A stretch of DNA of 64,000 bases from Saussurea involucrata (lineage: Eukaryota; Streptophyta; Magnoliopsida; Asterales; Asteraceae): NCBI GenBank assembly GCA_033807775.1, contig CM066325.1, forward strand, positions 18,471,301-18,535,300, in the 5' to 3' direction. The notes under the pieces were generated by a model, which had not been told where the DNA came from, did not search any database, and saw nothing but the letters and a program-made list of their open reading frames with translations. The position numbers and the translations under genes were made by a program. Below, piece after piece: positions 32,854 to 46,000 of this stretch (position 1 is the first letter of the stretch; the number at the start of each line of letters is the position of its first letter).

Positions 32854-34384
32854 TAATCAGTGATAGATTTATGAAATTTGGTGATTGAGGTTTGAATTTA
32901 ACATAACTAGGGTTCTAGAAGGCATGTTACGTGCTATGGCGCAAGAGTCGTCTACAGCGCCATGTTAATCCCTATAACATTTGTGTAAGGCATAAGTCAT
33001 GCCATGACAACTAAATGCAACCATTTTCATTATTTCTTTTACATTTTACACCTTTTTTTTCTTTTTGCGTATTTACCTCACTTAGGGCGCGTATTCGGTC
33101 GGTTTACTTGGTTTTTCGACCTTTTTCAAATTACCTCGCAACCAAAAACTGAACCGCCGAATAAGGGAATAAAATTGAACCGAATACATCAACAAAATGA
33201 ATAAACTCAAACTTCATTTGTTTCCGGTGGTTCATTTTAGATTTTCTCGACACCCCTAACCTCGCTCATGGTTAAGTTTTACATTGATTACCTCACTCAC
33301 ATCTCACTTGCAAGTTGCAAATGACATGCCACAATTATTTCAAGTTATGTGATTTGCACAAAAGTGAAACTTATCCCTAACACTTAGTCATTAACATATA
33401 ACAATAAAAAATAAAAAACAAAGGAGTTAATTGATGATTATAAACTATAAGATTTTAATTGTTGGGCTGATTGTTTTATACGTCTATGCTATAGAAATGT
33501 GGAATGAAAAATGAAAACATATTTGTGGGTTCAAACCTATTTTATTCAAGAGTTTAGGCAATATATACATACATACATACATATAATTTTATGTAGTTGA
33601 CTCGTAATCGTCTAATCGTAATGGAGAAGGTTGCTCTTTTGATGTATGTAGTTGACTCGTACTTGTGCCTTTTTAGCTCTGTCTATTGTCGGTTTATATG
33701 GACATAGTATTGCATCATATTCATGTATTTCGTTTTCGGTTTACCTATCCCGTGTGGGTATAAGTTTGATTTTTGTTACAAACCAAAGTCCCTTGTTCCA
33801 ACTTTGTTTCATTTAATTACCCTTCATTTGAGGCCATGCTGTAATTTTACCTTTTAATTAACATTTTTTTAGTATACAAGCCGGGATGATATTTATACAT
33901 GTCTATAAAGCAAAAATACCTAAATTAAACTCCTCCCGAGTTTTCGACTCGTCTCCCCATCTCCAACCCCACTCGTTCTCGAAGAAGGTAGAGGGACATT
34001 TTTTGGTTTTTTGCCATTGGCATTCGGAATCTCAGGACCGACCATGACCATACTCAGTTACTCACATTTAAATACATATTTAGTATGCTATTAGTGTTGT
34101 TTGTGGAAATTTAAGACGAAAAATGAGGCCATAAGACCATGTGAATGATGAGAATTGCGCACTTTAAGTGTGTTGTTGAATGATTGTGGCATATATGCTA
34201 TTTTAATTGAAGTTCGAGTATGTTAGAAGTGGTAATGCATGTTGGTATCATGGTAATCATTTATAGAGATCTCAAAATCCGGATAATTTCATAAGCCCTC
34301 TCGTACCTTCTCAAGTTTGGATAGTCTATTAAAGCATGAAATTGCTTAAAATCCTTATTTATTTTTTGTTTTGGAGAATATGAC
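32854..34384. other. Intergenic DNA, no gene seen
   Basis: AT-rich DNA with a short (CATA)n tract near 33568-33590 and a GTAGTTGACTCGTA phrase repeated at 33595 and 33647. No convincing coding region, RNA gene or element boundary. Confidence 0.55.
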
Positions 34385-34387
34385 TTA

Positions 34388-34562
34388 GAGCATCTCCAAT
34401 AAAGTATTTAAAATTTCCAAAAAAAAAATCAAAAGTAAAATAAAACCTATATTCAACTCTAACATCTTCTTATTGTTTGTAAAAGACATAACCCAAGACA
34501 TTGTAAATGAGAATGTAAAATACTTAGTAAATTGATTGTTACAAACACATACCATAGAGTAT
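34388..34562. mobile_element. Partial MITE of the GAGCATCTCCAA family
   Basis: The left terminus GAGCATCTCCAATAAAG after TTA matches the family at 39842-40225, but no matching right terminus is present before the next MITE at 34566. Confidence 0.45.
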
Positions 34563-34565
34563 TAA

Positions 34566-35157
34566 GGCCTTGTTTTTTTCTTCATTTTAAGCTTTTAATC
34601 ACCACTGATGTCTGATTCGCTCAGACGTTTTATAATTCAGACCATTTGTTTTTTTTATTATATTCACAGCCTCTTATCTTTTAATATGGTTTGGACAAAA
34701 AAATGGTAACTCTATCTCTTAAATCTCCTCTTATTTTCGTCCATCACTATTCTTACAATTTCAACATCAGTTTGTCCCAGATGCACCCCAATTTTGTAAA
34801 AAATAAAAGAAAAACACAAAGATTGTAGATCCATGTGTTGGATTTCTAGAAAATCTTGAATCGCTTAACTTCGGGTTTCGGTGTGTGATATATGATTAAA
34901 ACTCCAGAGTCTCGCAAATCAACATCATTCTTTTGTTTCTTTTTTTCGTTTTGTCACTTCGATCATCGATGCTCACTTCAATTGACGTATTTAAGTTGAA
35001 TTTTTTAGGGATAAAGTAGATAATTATACACATTCAGACGTTTGCCAGTTTGCAAAAACAAATAGTCCTATTGATGCAAATTTCAGACTTCAGCCCTACC
35101 ACTTAAAAATCAGAAGTGAAATCAGACTTCAGCGTCTCTAAAAAAACAAACGACACC
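34566..35157. mobile_element. PIF/Harbinger-type MITE (GGYSTTGTTTTTTT ends), TSD TAA
   Basis: The left end GGCCTTGTTTTTTTC and the inverted right end GGTGTCGTTTGTTTTTTTAG are imperfect inverted repeats. TAA flanks it at 34563-34565 and 35158-35160. The inside has the GTCTGA..TCAGAC words shared with the element at 36326-38940 and with a fragment in FKBP intron 1 (about 30690-30790). Confidence 0.65.
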
Positions 35158-35160
35158 TAA

Positions 35161-36322
35161 GTAATGTCATCTTCAGTTAAATATAAGAATGAATGATGTT
35201 GCTAAAAGCTTTATGGTAAGTATTAGTATCTTGGGCCTTCCATGTCTTCGTCAACATTAAGCACACGACATGACACGTCACATAGCAACTTACAACTAAC
35301 CATGTGTGTAATAAGTGATGATAATCAGTTATAGTATAATGTAAAAATTAAATGGGATGGTATTTATGTAAATACATGTCATTAGAATTTGCTACATAAT
35401 GGAACAAACAAATTAATTACATGTGCACGAACAAAATATGTACATAATTATAAGAACATCAGGCATACAATGAGAAATAACATAGTTTTTCATCAATCAT
35501 AACCAAATTAAAATTAATCATCTCTCAATTTCTCTTTCTTTTTAGTAACTCCCAGTAACCTACATCCTCAAAATATTGCAGACATTAAGCCAAACAAAGG
35601 CATATGATAAGAAGGTTGTATTTTAATTCAAAAATATCTCAAAAAGTGAAGAAAACAGAAAACTTGAAGCACTCTCACATACATTCATTAGATAGTCGGT
35701 TAGATATATAAAAGGTCTACCTTAAAAGCAATTAATGAGTATTTCAATATAATAAATACAATATTACACTAATTACATGACTATGTTAACATGAACCCAC
35801 ATACTAATTTAGACATGTCGATTATTGTAAACTAACTTGGAAATTGGTACATGAAGCTCACTTTTGAGACACTTACCATAGATGAAATAAATATTTTAAA
35901 ATTTTATGTGTATTTTCAAAGTTTTAAGCTCCTATAGTTGTACCATAACCATATCCTTAAATATGTTCTATATATCCTCCAATTCTTCCTTCATAAGTTT
36001 ACATTTTCCGAAACATAATAGGCTTTTGCTACGCTCTTATATAAAAATGGAAAAAATTCTCCCAAATAGCAAAAGAATATATGTTGATGTTCATATATAT
36101 TGAGAATTAATAAAAATATATTGTTCAACACGTGAGATTAAGAAAACTACATTCCATATTCAAAATTATCTTCGATGTGAATTATGAAAAAAATACTCTA
36201 ATCACACTGAACCTTAATGAAAGCAATATGACATTTGTTAAGCCATTAATAAGGAAATGCAAGATTGGTAAAGGAGGGCGAAATCCTTTGGAAGATATTG
36301 ATATAAAAAAATTATAGTCCAT
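35161..36322. other. Intergenic DNA, no gene seen
   Basis: AT-rich DNA with no significant open frame on either strand, no transposon termini recognised and no RNA gene evident. Confidence 0.55.
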
Positions 36323-36325
36323 TAA

Positions 36326-38940
36326 GGTGGCGTTTGTTTTTTAAGTGGTGCTGAAGTCTGAACACTGATTTCACTTATGATTTTTAAGTGGTGGTGCTGA
36401 AGTCTGAAATCTGAATCAGAAAGACTGTTTGTTTTTGTAAGCTGAAACCTGAAAACATCTGAAAACGTACCATTGATTATTTTATCTTTGAAAATGTGAT
36501 ACTCCTGAATTAAATTAAATTATACTACTAAAATCTATACGGTGCACATCATATGAACATTAGAAAAGAAACTGCTCAACACCCAAAAGAGGACTTAAAT
36601 TTACACTTTAGAAGCAAGTTTCTAGAGAAATATACCATTTATCAAATGCATTAACAAAAATGGACATTTATACACAATCTTTAGAAATGGAAGTGATCTT
36701 GATTTTGGACCAAACATATCATTTTTCTTGCATGTATTTTCATAGTTTGTCTAAACACTAATTTGTGCAACTAGAATGCATTTTGGCATTAACATTAATA
36801 ATGGTTGGTTTCCATTAGAAAAAGCCAAACATAATTGTTATGAAAAAAGAAAGTGGGATTTATCCTTTTGGAGGACAATGAAAGCCTGTAATCCATTACA
36901 TGGAGAAGTTAAAACCAGAGGCTTTACACAAGTAACCAAAGACATCTGTTTGCTCTGGACTGCCACTTAGAACATAGCAGCAACGTTTTGGATAGCTTAC
37001 CCGTAGGTTCAACAATTTTGGACAGCAGCAGCAGCTTAACCAGCTGCTTATTTCAGCTGCACTCGTCGAATAAGCCTTGGTGAATTGGAGTAAGACTGTT
37101 GCACATATCTTGTGGACGTGCGTGAAAGTGTAAAAGCAGCTTCTAGACACGTTGCAGATATGCACGTTTAGAAGTATGCAGCTGCACGTTTAGAAGTATG
37201 CAGCTGCACCTTTTCTAAAATAGCAGCAACAATTAGTTCTTCATCACAACAGCAACCTCTGTATACAGATGAGCTATCTCTGCACAGTTTCACGATAAAC
37301 ACTGCCAAGGAAGTTGAGTGGAAGAGACAGTTGGAAGAAATATAAAAATGCTCTTCTCCATGTCTGTTTCATTTTGTGAATATGCAACTAGATTGTGAAT
37401 AAGCTTGTGGGAGAAATCTGGACAACCAAGGATCTGCCTAGAGTAACAGGCTGTTCAATTTTGGACGACCTTGACTGAAGCAGAAAACATTCTTAAAATA
37501 CTCTTACTAAACACGACAAATTTTTATTTTTACACACACAGAGGCTTTATACAAACACAGTTATTATTCTTTTTATATCATTACATAATGAATATATACA
37601 TATGTTTCTTTCTCCAAAACCATTTCTAATTTTTAGCTATTAACTGTGTATGTATATATATAATCATCTGAATGGAAAATTAGGGGCTGATTGTAATGGG
37701 AAAATAACCAAAAACAAAAAATCAAAGTACATCATACTACTATCAAGGGATTTTAGCTACAGGGAAGAAATCAAAACCACAGGGAAATTTCTTAAATCGA
37801 ACCAAAATGCAAATTGCAAATTTGTTGAACCGATGGAAACCAAAGAAACCAAAATCGAACTACAAAGCAGATTGGAAACCAAAATCGAACCAGAAATCGA
37901 ACTACAAAGCAGATTGGAAACCAAAAATCGACATTACGGTTTGCACAAAGAACAGAAGATCAACGATTTGCAGATGTAAATGGAGAAACTAAAGAGCAAG
38001 ATCTTGACATACCAGTTTGGAGATGAAGATCGAACGATTTGCGGACTGAGTTGGAGATCGATAGAGCAGATTTGCAGTAGGGATGAGCAAATCGGACCGA
38101 TTTCCCGAACCGAACCGGGACCGAACCGGTACCATGTATTCGGTCCGGTATTCGGTTCCATATAATCTCCAAATTCGGTATTCGGTATTTCGGTATTCGG
38201 TACCGGGATTTTCCCGAAAATACCGAAACCGAACCGGAATTTTAAAAGTCATTGTTTTTATAAAAAAACTTAAGTATGCATATCATCTCCTATATAAACT
38301 AAACTTATCTTTGCTAATCAAGATATATCATCTTCTAAACTAACCAAACCTTCTCCATAAACCCAAAAAATCGACCCCGCATACATAACCATCAAAAATC
38401 GGTACCCTTACAAACACGTCAAAAAATCGACAAATTTGGGATTCGGGAATTGCTTTGAAACACATTTGAAATATTACGAAGATGTTTTGGTTTGCTATTG
38501 GTTTTGATACACATTCGATACATTTTCATATTTTCGGTCCTAAGTGGTACTAGTACCGATTTTCCCGTCCCGAAACCGAAACCGAACCGGTACCGAACCG
38601 GTATATACGGTTCGGTTTTCGGTACCACTTTTTAGTCCCAAAAAAATTCGGTACCAATCGGTTCGGTCCCGGTTCGGTACCGGTCCGGTCCCGATCTCAT
38701 CCCTAATTTGCAGTCCCAATTTTGGAGTCGCACGTTGGAGAGAACTTGGAGGGTGGATGAGGCTGAGAAAGTGATAAGGGAAAAAAAAGTGATTGTGGTA
38801 TCACTTTTTCGGTCAGTGGAGAAAAAGTGAAAAGTGAAACTGAATTTGTGGGAAAAACAAACAGTCTTATTATCAATATGTCTGATCGGAAAAGTTAAAA
38901 GTGGCAAATAAGTGCTTAGAACTAAAAAACAAACAGCCTC
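36326..38940. mobile_element. Large non-autonomous PIF/Harbinger-like element, TSD TAA
   Basis: The left end GGTGGCGTTTGTTTTTTAAG and the inverted right end GAGGCTGTTTGTTTTTTAG are flanked by TAA (36323-36325, 38941-38943). The 2615 bp contain no transposase. They hold CAGCAGCAGC-rich sequence near 37020-37080, a doubled ATCGAACTACAAAGCAGATT phrase near 37855-37920 and a nested hAT MITE at 38078-38705. The origin of the internal sequence is unknown. Confidence 0.6.
38078..38705. mobile_element. hAT-type MITE, exact 8-bp TSD ATTTGCAG
   Basis: The termini are TAGGGATGAGCAAATCGG and, inverted, TAGGGATGAGATCGGGACCG. The 8-bp ATTTGCAG occurs at 38070-38077 and 38706-38713, the hAT signature. Subterminal regions carry dense AACCGAACCGG / CCGGTTCGGT repeats, probably transposase binding sites. 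No coding capacity. Confidence 0.93.
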
Positions 38941-38943
38941 TAA

Positions 38944-39838
38944 GATTAAGAGGGTAAAAACACTCATCTATAAATCTCAATACAATTATAATAATAAAGA
39001 GCATTAAAGTTATAATTTAAATTGATGTAATGCTAGTAATTATAAGATTAAATAAGCTACATGTGGCTCCTCAATGAGTTTTGAATACCAAAAGAATAAC
39101 AAAAACAATCACTTGAAGAATATGACAACATGGCGTATAACAATATGCAACTGATTATGAATACATCTCATGTAACCAATAACATTGCTATTGATAACAA
39201 CTTGAATAGTCATTAATACCCAACACTCTAATATTAACAATTAAATGAAAAACAGAATGTAATGTACAACTGATATAAAAGAAACAAATCAAAACAAAAA
39301 ACTAAAACACACTTCTTGGTTTTTCTTCGACCATACTTGGTTGGATAAAATGAGTAGTTATTCATCGGAATTTGATAGCAATTGTGCATAGAAGTTGATA
39401 GACCAATAAACAAACGTAATCCATCCCAATACACTATAGAAAACCTTAAAATACCTTGTTGTGGTGGGGCAAGTGAGAATAGAACTCCACTCTACCCCTG
39501 GAGGTGATTATAATATGTGAATTGAAGTTAATAAAGCTAATGCTTGCCTCTTTAAAGTAAACAAAGTGGCATACAATGGAGAGTAAAAGAAACACCTACA
39601 TAGGAAGAAATTGAAAGTAAATGACTTATACATGGATGGTTTAAGAGACTGGGGAGAGTAAAAGGCTTATAGGAACATGAATGGTTTGGATATTAAAGGT
39701 TAATTAAAGTGATGACAAAATTACGAAAGTGGTCTAGTTGCTATGAAAAACTCTAATTTTCAATGAAGGGCATAAAAGTCTTTAATATATTTAATATTTA
39801 AAAATTTCAAAAAACCACAAAATTCCTAGCCAAGAATC
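38944..39838. other. Intergenic DNA, no gene seen
   Basis: AT-rich DNA without a supported open frame. The GGTGGGGCAAGTGAGAATAG phrase near 39463 is the only less AT-rich patch. Confidence 0.5.
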
Positions 39839-39841
39839 TTA

Positions 39842-40225
39842 GAGCATCTCCAACAGATTCTTCATAATTTCTCTAAAATAGAGAACCAAAAGTCAAAATC
39901 TCTAAATCAAATTATATTTCACTCCAACAGATTTTCTATTTTAGAGATTTCAACATTAATTATATTATTAAAATATTATAAACTTTATTATCTCAATGCA
40001 CTTTTTAAAAAAAATTATATAAAATGATGATAGTTTAATCTTATTAGTGGGAATCAATAAAATAATAATTTCTCTCACCTCCCATCAAGTTTTAGAGAAT
40101 TCTCTAAACTTGGAGCTTTTTCTTGTTTTCTCTATTTTAGATAACAAGATAAAGAAGCTGTTGAAGAACAAATAGAGAACAAAACCTCCATTTTCTATAT
40201 TTTAGAGAAGCTGTTGGAGATGCTC
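39842..40225. mobile_element. PIF/Harbinger-type MITE, perfect 15-bp TIR, TSD TTA
   Basis: The ends GAGCATCTCCAACAG and CTGTTGGAGATGCTC match perfectly. TTA flanks it at 39839-39841 and 40226-40228. The inside is AT-rich with TTCTCTAAAATAGAGAA words. It is the best-preserved member of a family seen also at 17850, 34388 and 42226. Confidence 0.9.
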
Positions 40226-40682
40226 TTACTCTAAGAGAGCGTCGCATAATTCTTGGTGGTTTTTCCTTTGATATATATATATATATATATTGATGATGAT
40301 TATATTATTAAAATATTAAACACAACTAATAAAATATTATTTATCTCTCTTAAACATTTAACTACAAATATTCTCATTGACAAGAAGAATAAAAAATTGT
40401 TTATCTTTCCTAAATAATCATTAATGAGAGGATTTTTCAAATTTGGAGAATCTCAAGTCCAACAACTTTTTTAAAATAGAGAAAATGAGTATTTTGGTCA
40501 TTTTTTTATCTGATTCTTAAAAATGAAGAAAGTAGGAGAGATGGTGTAAATTTCTTCAAATTTGGAGAACTCTCAAAAAATTATTTTTACGAGAGAGATT
40601 TTTTTTTATTATAATACACAAATCAAAAATTTTGAAATGAGATATTTAGAGAAGAGAAATAATATTTTATCAGATATATTAA

Positions 40683-42035
40683 GGAAAATTAATTAAAATA
40701 CCCAAAATTTGACTTTGACTTACCAAAATACCCATTTTCTCTTTTATTTTACCAAAATACCCATTTTTTCGCGCAGGGGGTCCGCGATCACGGACAGGGA
40801 CCAATTTTGAAAATATTCATCCCGTGATCGCGAAGGAGTCCGGCGATGGTTCTAATTTTGGTGACTTTTCAATTGAAATTTACACTTTCAACCCCTATAC
40901 TTATTTACTTACTTTACTTTATACATTTTACTTTCATAATTTTAATCTTACATTTAACACATATAATCGTTTATTAACTAAAATACGTTAAAAATACGTT
41001 TTAATTTTAACAAGTTACACAATTATAATCGTCTCTTCGATACGTTCGAAATGAGCCCAATATTGAATATTTTTGGATTTATTTATTTTAATATATATCA
41101 TATATACTACATAAAAATATTTTTTATATTTAAAATTCATATTCTTATAGTTAATTATTTAATTTATGGTACATCTCTTATAATTTATTTATTTTATTAT
41201 CGATGGTCCAAGTGTAAGTATTAAAAATTGGCGGAGGCTTTGTGATGGACAGACATCGATCCTTTTGTGCATACTCTGTAACTGCAAATACTTCAGCTCC
41301 AAGCACACATGAATCATCATTCACCAAATACCCATTTTCACAATTCCTAAATGAGTCCAGTGATACCAACTTGTCAAAACCTCATTTCATATTCTTCTCG
41401 TGAAACCTTGTCCTATTGTCATTCACGATATCTATAAACACATACAAATAATAATAATTTATAACGATTTAATGAATTAGTTAATATATGATTATTATGT
41501 TAATGCGATAGGAGTGTAAAACAAAATTGAAAAAAATAAGAGATGTACCATAAATTAAATAATTAACTATAAGGGTATGAATTGTAAATATTAAAAATAT
41601 TTTTATGTAGTATATATGACATATATTAAAATATATAAATAAAAAAATGTTCAATATTGGGCTCATTTCGAACGTATCGAATAGACGATTATAATGGCGT
41701 AACTTGTTAAAATTAAAACGTATTTTTAACGTATTTTAGTTAATAAACGATTATATGTGTTAAATGTAAAATTAAAATTATGAAAGTAAAAATTATAAAG
41801 TAAAGTAAGTAAATAAGTATAGGGGTTGAAAGTGTAAATATCAAATCAAAATTCACCAAAATTGATTCCATCGCGGAACTCCTTCGCGAGCGCGAGATGA
41901 ATATTTTCAAAATTGGTCCCTGTCCGTGATCGCGAACCCCCTTCGCGGAAAAAATGGGTATTTTGATAAAATCAGAGAAAAAATGGGTATTTTGGTAAGT
42001 CAAAGTCAAACTTTGGGTATTTTAATTAAATTCCC
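40683..42035. mobile_element. Long inverted-repeat MULE with a MATH-domain gene fragment in its loop
   Basis: The two arms of roughly 500 bp (about 40683-41182 and 41539-42035) are near-complementary, including TTCGAAATGAGCCCAATATT and CGCGATCACGGACAGGG blocks. The exact 9-bp duplication ATATATTAA flanks it (40674-40682, 42036-42044). The loop of about 355 bp holds host-like coding sequence on the minus strand. The arms start like the MITE at 31685 (AATTAATTAAAATACCC), so both belong to one Mutator-type family. RNA reading through would form a long hairpin. Confidence 0.87.
41178..41410 (-). pseudogene. Captured MATH (TRAF-like) domain fragment
   Basis: The minus-strand frame contains GFDKLVSLDSFRNCENGYLV, VNDDSCVLGAEVFAVTEYAQ and CLSITKPPPIFNTYTWTI. 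This fits the middle of plant MATH-domain proteins: the GYLVND/GAEVFV core, then the start of a second MATH repeat with the YTWTI strand. A stop codon just upstream of GFDK breaks the frame and the rest of the gene is absent. MATH proteins act as adaptors for ubiquitin ligases and deubiquitinases; this piece is not a working protein. Confidence 0.75.
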
Positions 42036-42225
42036 ATATATTAATATTTTAATAATATATATAATAATGTTATATCTAAAATGAAGAATTTGTTAGACTA
42101 AATGCTATTTTTTTTTCAAATTAGACTTTTGATTTTTTATTTTAATTTATTTTTAAAAAGTATGTTGGAGAATATGTTAAAGCAAAAATAGTTAAAATCT
42201 CTCTAACTTTAACTTGAACATATTA

Positions 42226-42528
42226 GAGCATCTCCAATAGATTACCTAAATATTCTCCAAAATGGATAATCAAAAGTGAAAATCTCTAAAAAAAATTACA
42301 TTTATCTCTAACAGATTTTACATCTTGAAAAAAAACATTGATTATAATATTAAAAATATTTCATCCATTTATTAAAATATTATTTCTTTCTCTAAATATT
42401 TTTTTTCAAAGATTTCTATTGGTCCTCTAATTTAGTAATAATTTTTTGGGTTATCTTCATATTTGGAGAAAAACCATTTCTCTCTCTTACTTTCTCCATT
42501 TTTGGAGATAGTTTACGAAAGCTGTTGG
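42226..42528. mobile_element. Partial GAGCATCTCCAA-family MITE, interrupted by the hAT insertion
   Basis: After TTA at 42223-42225 the terminus GAGCATCTCCAATAG and family-like AT-rich sequence run to GAAAGCTGTTGG, where the hAT-type element begins. Sequence resumes at 52775 (GCTGTTGGAGC) but then diverges, so the right end is damaged. Confidence 0.6.
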
Positions 42529-42887
42529 TAGGGGTTCTGCTCACGGGTTGGGTTGATCGGGTTGAAGGCATTTCGACACATCAACCCAATGTTGGCGGTT
42601 TGAAAAAATTTCAACCCAACCCAACCCAACCCGTTCGGGTTGATCGGGTTAGTCGGGTTGGTCGGGTTGTGTTTAAACAAGGTGAAATCAAAATTAAAAA
42701 CATAAAAATAAAGGAAACATGTCTTTAAAATACAACCGATAATTCAGACAATACTTAGATACTATATATAAAAATGTTTAAACCAAATATGATCAAATAA
42801 CTTGACGTTTTCAATTTGCATATTTCTTAAATCTTAAACATATCGTCATCAAATGTTTTTCTCAATTTACATATATATGTTAACATC

Positions 42888-42891
<4 letters not shown>

Positions 42892-42950
<59 letters not shown>

Positions 42951-43031
42951 AGAGAGAGAGAGAGAAGGAGTTATATAGAGATGGATAAGAGATTGAATAT
43001 ATATATATAGTTATATAGAGATGTATACGAG

Positions 43032-43063
<32 letters not shown>
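42892..43063. repeat. (TA)n / (TG)n(AG)n microsatellite inside the hAT element
   Basis: Three TA tracts are separated by TGTGTGTGAGAGAG and a doubled GTTATATAGAGATG phrase. This tract is the landing site of the Helitron; its continuation is at 46775-46795. Confidence 0.9.
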
Positions 43064-46000
43064 CTAGCAGTGTGCCCGTGCAATGCACCGGGTGAACAAG
43101 GTATGAATTTTTTTTATCGTAAAGAAAAATGAAAATCCCTTCAATTAACATAGAGGTTGAGTGACTTTTCTAAAATAGATAATAGGTTCAAGTTTGAATC
43201 CTAGAGGAAATTGAAGACTGCTCGGACACCAAGCAATGGAGCAACAACTGATTAACATATCAAAGAATAAAAAACACAGTGAAACATCCATGACAGAAGT
43301 TATCGACAATAAAACCAAAAACCAATCTTGAAAAAAACATGTATAATTCAGCCATAAGCTAAAACAATCAATCAAAAACCACAAAAATGAAGATATTTGG
43401 CCACTAACAATCTAATAAATAGGAGGATGAGACACCATTCCCATCTTGTAATCACATTCACACTAAATATAATTCATCCACATCCAAATCAGATTCAACC
43501 AGTTTAGATTCCAAGCATAAATCTGGAAAATGATAGCAACCATAGAGATGAAAATTCTACGCCATAATCTTTGTAATTTGATGAAACATATACCAATCCA
43601 TAACATAAAACTATTCACAAGATTAAGGTAATTAAATTACAATGCAAATAGACTGGAGATATGAGCCCAGGTAATCTTGAAATTCTCAGACTTAGACTAC
43701 AAATCTTGCTTCCAAACAACAACAACAAACTCCAAATAGCCCCTGATGACAAAATCCATAGCAACAACATTAGGTTTAAAAACCACTTGATTATGTTAGA
43801 CAAAATGCACATTCACAACAACTTCAAAAGCAAAAGGCTCAACCATTTTATACCTGCAAAACCAGTTTAAAAAAAATGCTCAACCCTTTGCAAAAAGGGA
43901 AAATTTTAGTGGATGAAACATGTTTTAACCCGATAAAATAGAATACCTTTCAGAAGTCCTGGCAAAGAGACCAGAAAAAAATACAAAATTTGCAATAAAA
44001 AAATGCATAAGACAAAGGCTTTGAAATACAGAAATTTAAAAGTCAGTTAACTTCAATTAGAGAATCGTTGACTGAAATCAACATTTTCAATTAACTATGG
44101 CCTATAGACAAAATCATTAGAGACAAAAATAGTGTATATACTCTTCCTTTTTAAAGTTAAACCATCCTTAGCTAACTGTATATAAGATATATTACAAATA
44201 AATTCTTATGATTCAATTTTTTAAGTGAATAAGAGTTCCTTGTTGTTCTTGGTAAATGAAACACATAATTGAAGGTTTTGTTGGTGATCAAATTCAAACA
44301 TAAAATAAAAATCACCTAAAAAATAGTTGAATGTCAAGTCTATATTTCCTTTTTCGGATGAATGAATAATTCATTAGGAACCAAAAAAAAAACAATATGA
44401 GTAGACTCCAGCAAACCCAAGCATTATACCACCTCTTTTCTTTCATAAAGGCAAGCTCCACTAAAATCCTATTAATTTAATTGTCTAGTTTCTCACTCAG
44501 ACCTCTCCTAACCAATGAAACTCTACATCAATTTTGGGCAGCTACAAATTTGAAAAGAGGACTACACAGTCCCCAACTCACACGTTTAGAGGGTAGAACA
44601 CATTGTGTAAACAAAAATTCTTAAAATGAAAATAGGGTAGAACTATAACATAAAATTTAGAGGGTAGAAGAAGCATATCTTTGACCTCCTTAATGATAAT
44701 CGAAAGAGGGTTGCGGAACTGCAGAAGAAGTTAGAACTATAATATAATCGAAATCTCATATGTGTAAACAAGAACCCATGATAGAGATGTTGGCATATAA
44801 ACTATAAGTTGGATTATATATTCAAAACCAAGAAACTTGATGAAGTTTAATACTTTAGTTGATGATAGAGGCCATTGAAACATAAATAGATAACCATCTG
44901 CATTTCACAAATCAATTGTAAGTTCTAGCTCAACCTCTTACTTTTAGTTCTGCTTTTTTACTTGTTAATCAATGTCAACAAAATTATGATGGTTGCTAGT
45001 TTTGGAGCAATGGGATAATCTCCAGGAAAGAAAAACTGGAGATTATTGATTTAGGGTTTATTTTGCTATTTTTTATACTCATTAAAATACTTCAAATCAA
45101 AAGCTACCAGAAAGCAAACCAATAAAACCCATAGCCTGCACTAAAACAGAAAGCAAGAAAGAAAAAAACAGTTACAATAAGCTGTCGAACCAAGCTTCTG
45201 GGAGACGAAACAGCCAATCTGCACTAAAAAGGCTTAAAATTAAACATACCTAAACCATAATCGTGAAAGCTGAACAAATGAAAGCTTGAAATTAAACATA
45301 CCTAAATCATGAACCCAAATCAACAGATGCTGAGTTGTTGAGCTGCAAATCGTGAACCTGAATTAACAGATGCTGAGATGTTGAGATGCAAAGAGTTAGA
45401 CAAGGTACTATCATATTTACAGTTTTTTGACACTTTCATTCATAGATCCGGACCGCATCAGTCTAAAAAGCTAACGTGGCACCACACAGATTAGATTATA
45501 TTTTGCTATCCAGGCACCATCAAGAAAAATCCCTCTTGAACTACAATACACATATTAAACACAATAAAGTGACACAGAAAACCAACTAACTTCCATGTTG
45601 CAGCTTTTTCCCCCATTGAACTATTAAATACAACAAAGTAGATAAAGAAATACAAAATTTGTGCCTCTTGCCCCTCAAATAACAGAATTGTTACTTCTCC
45701 ATTAAAAGTGCATATATGGTTACTTGGTACAGTTTTTGAGCTTTAGGGATAAACTTGAACACTTTAACATAAAAAACTTAATACTTTTGTGATCATAATC
45801 ATGATGTACAAGTCCTTTTTAACTTCTACTGCAGAAATTTCGGGTTACAAATCGGATTATGTTCTAAACTCACACCTACCGCTGATATTTGGGGATTTAT
45901 TAGTTTACAAAATGATAACTTAAAACTGAATTTAAGAAAACATACATTTACGTTGAAATCGTAGAACATCGAATTAAATCTTAGCTAATTGAAGCATAAT

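Noticed and set aside
42880..43083. Frame coding IYIYIYIY
   Set aside because: Translation of the TA microsatellite.
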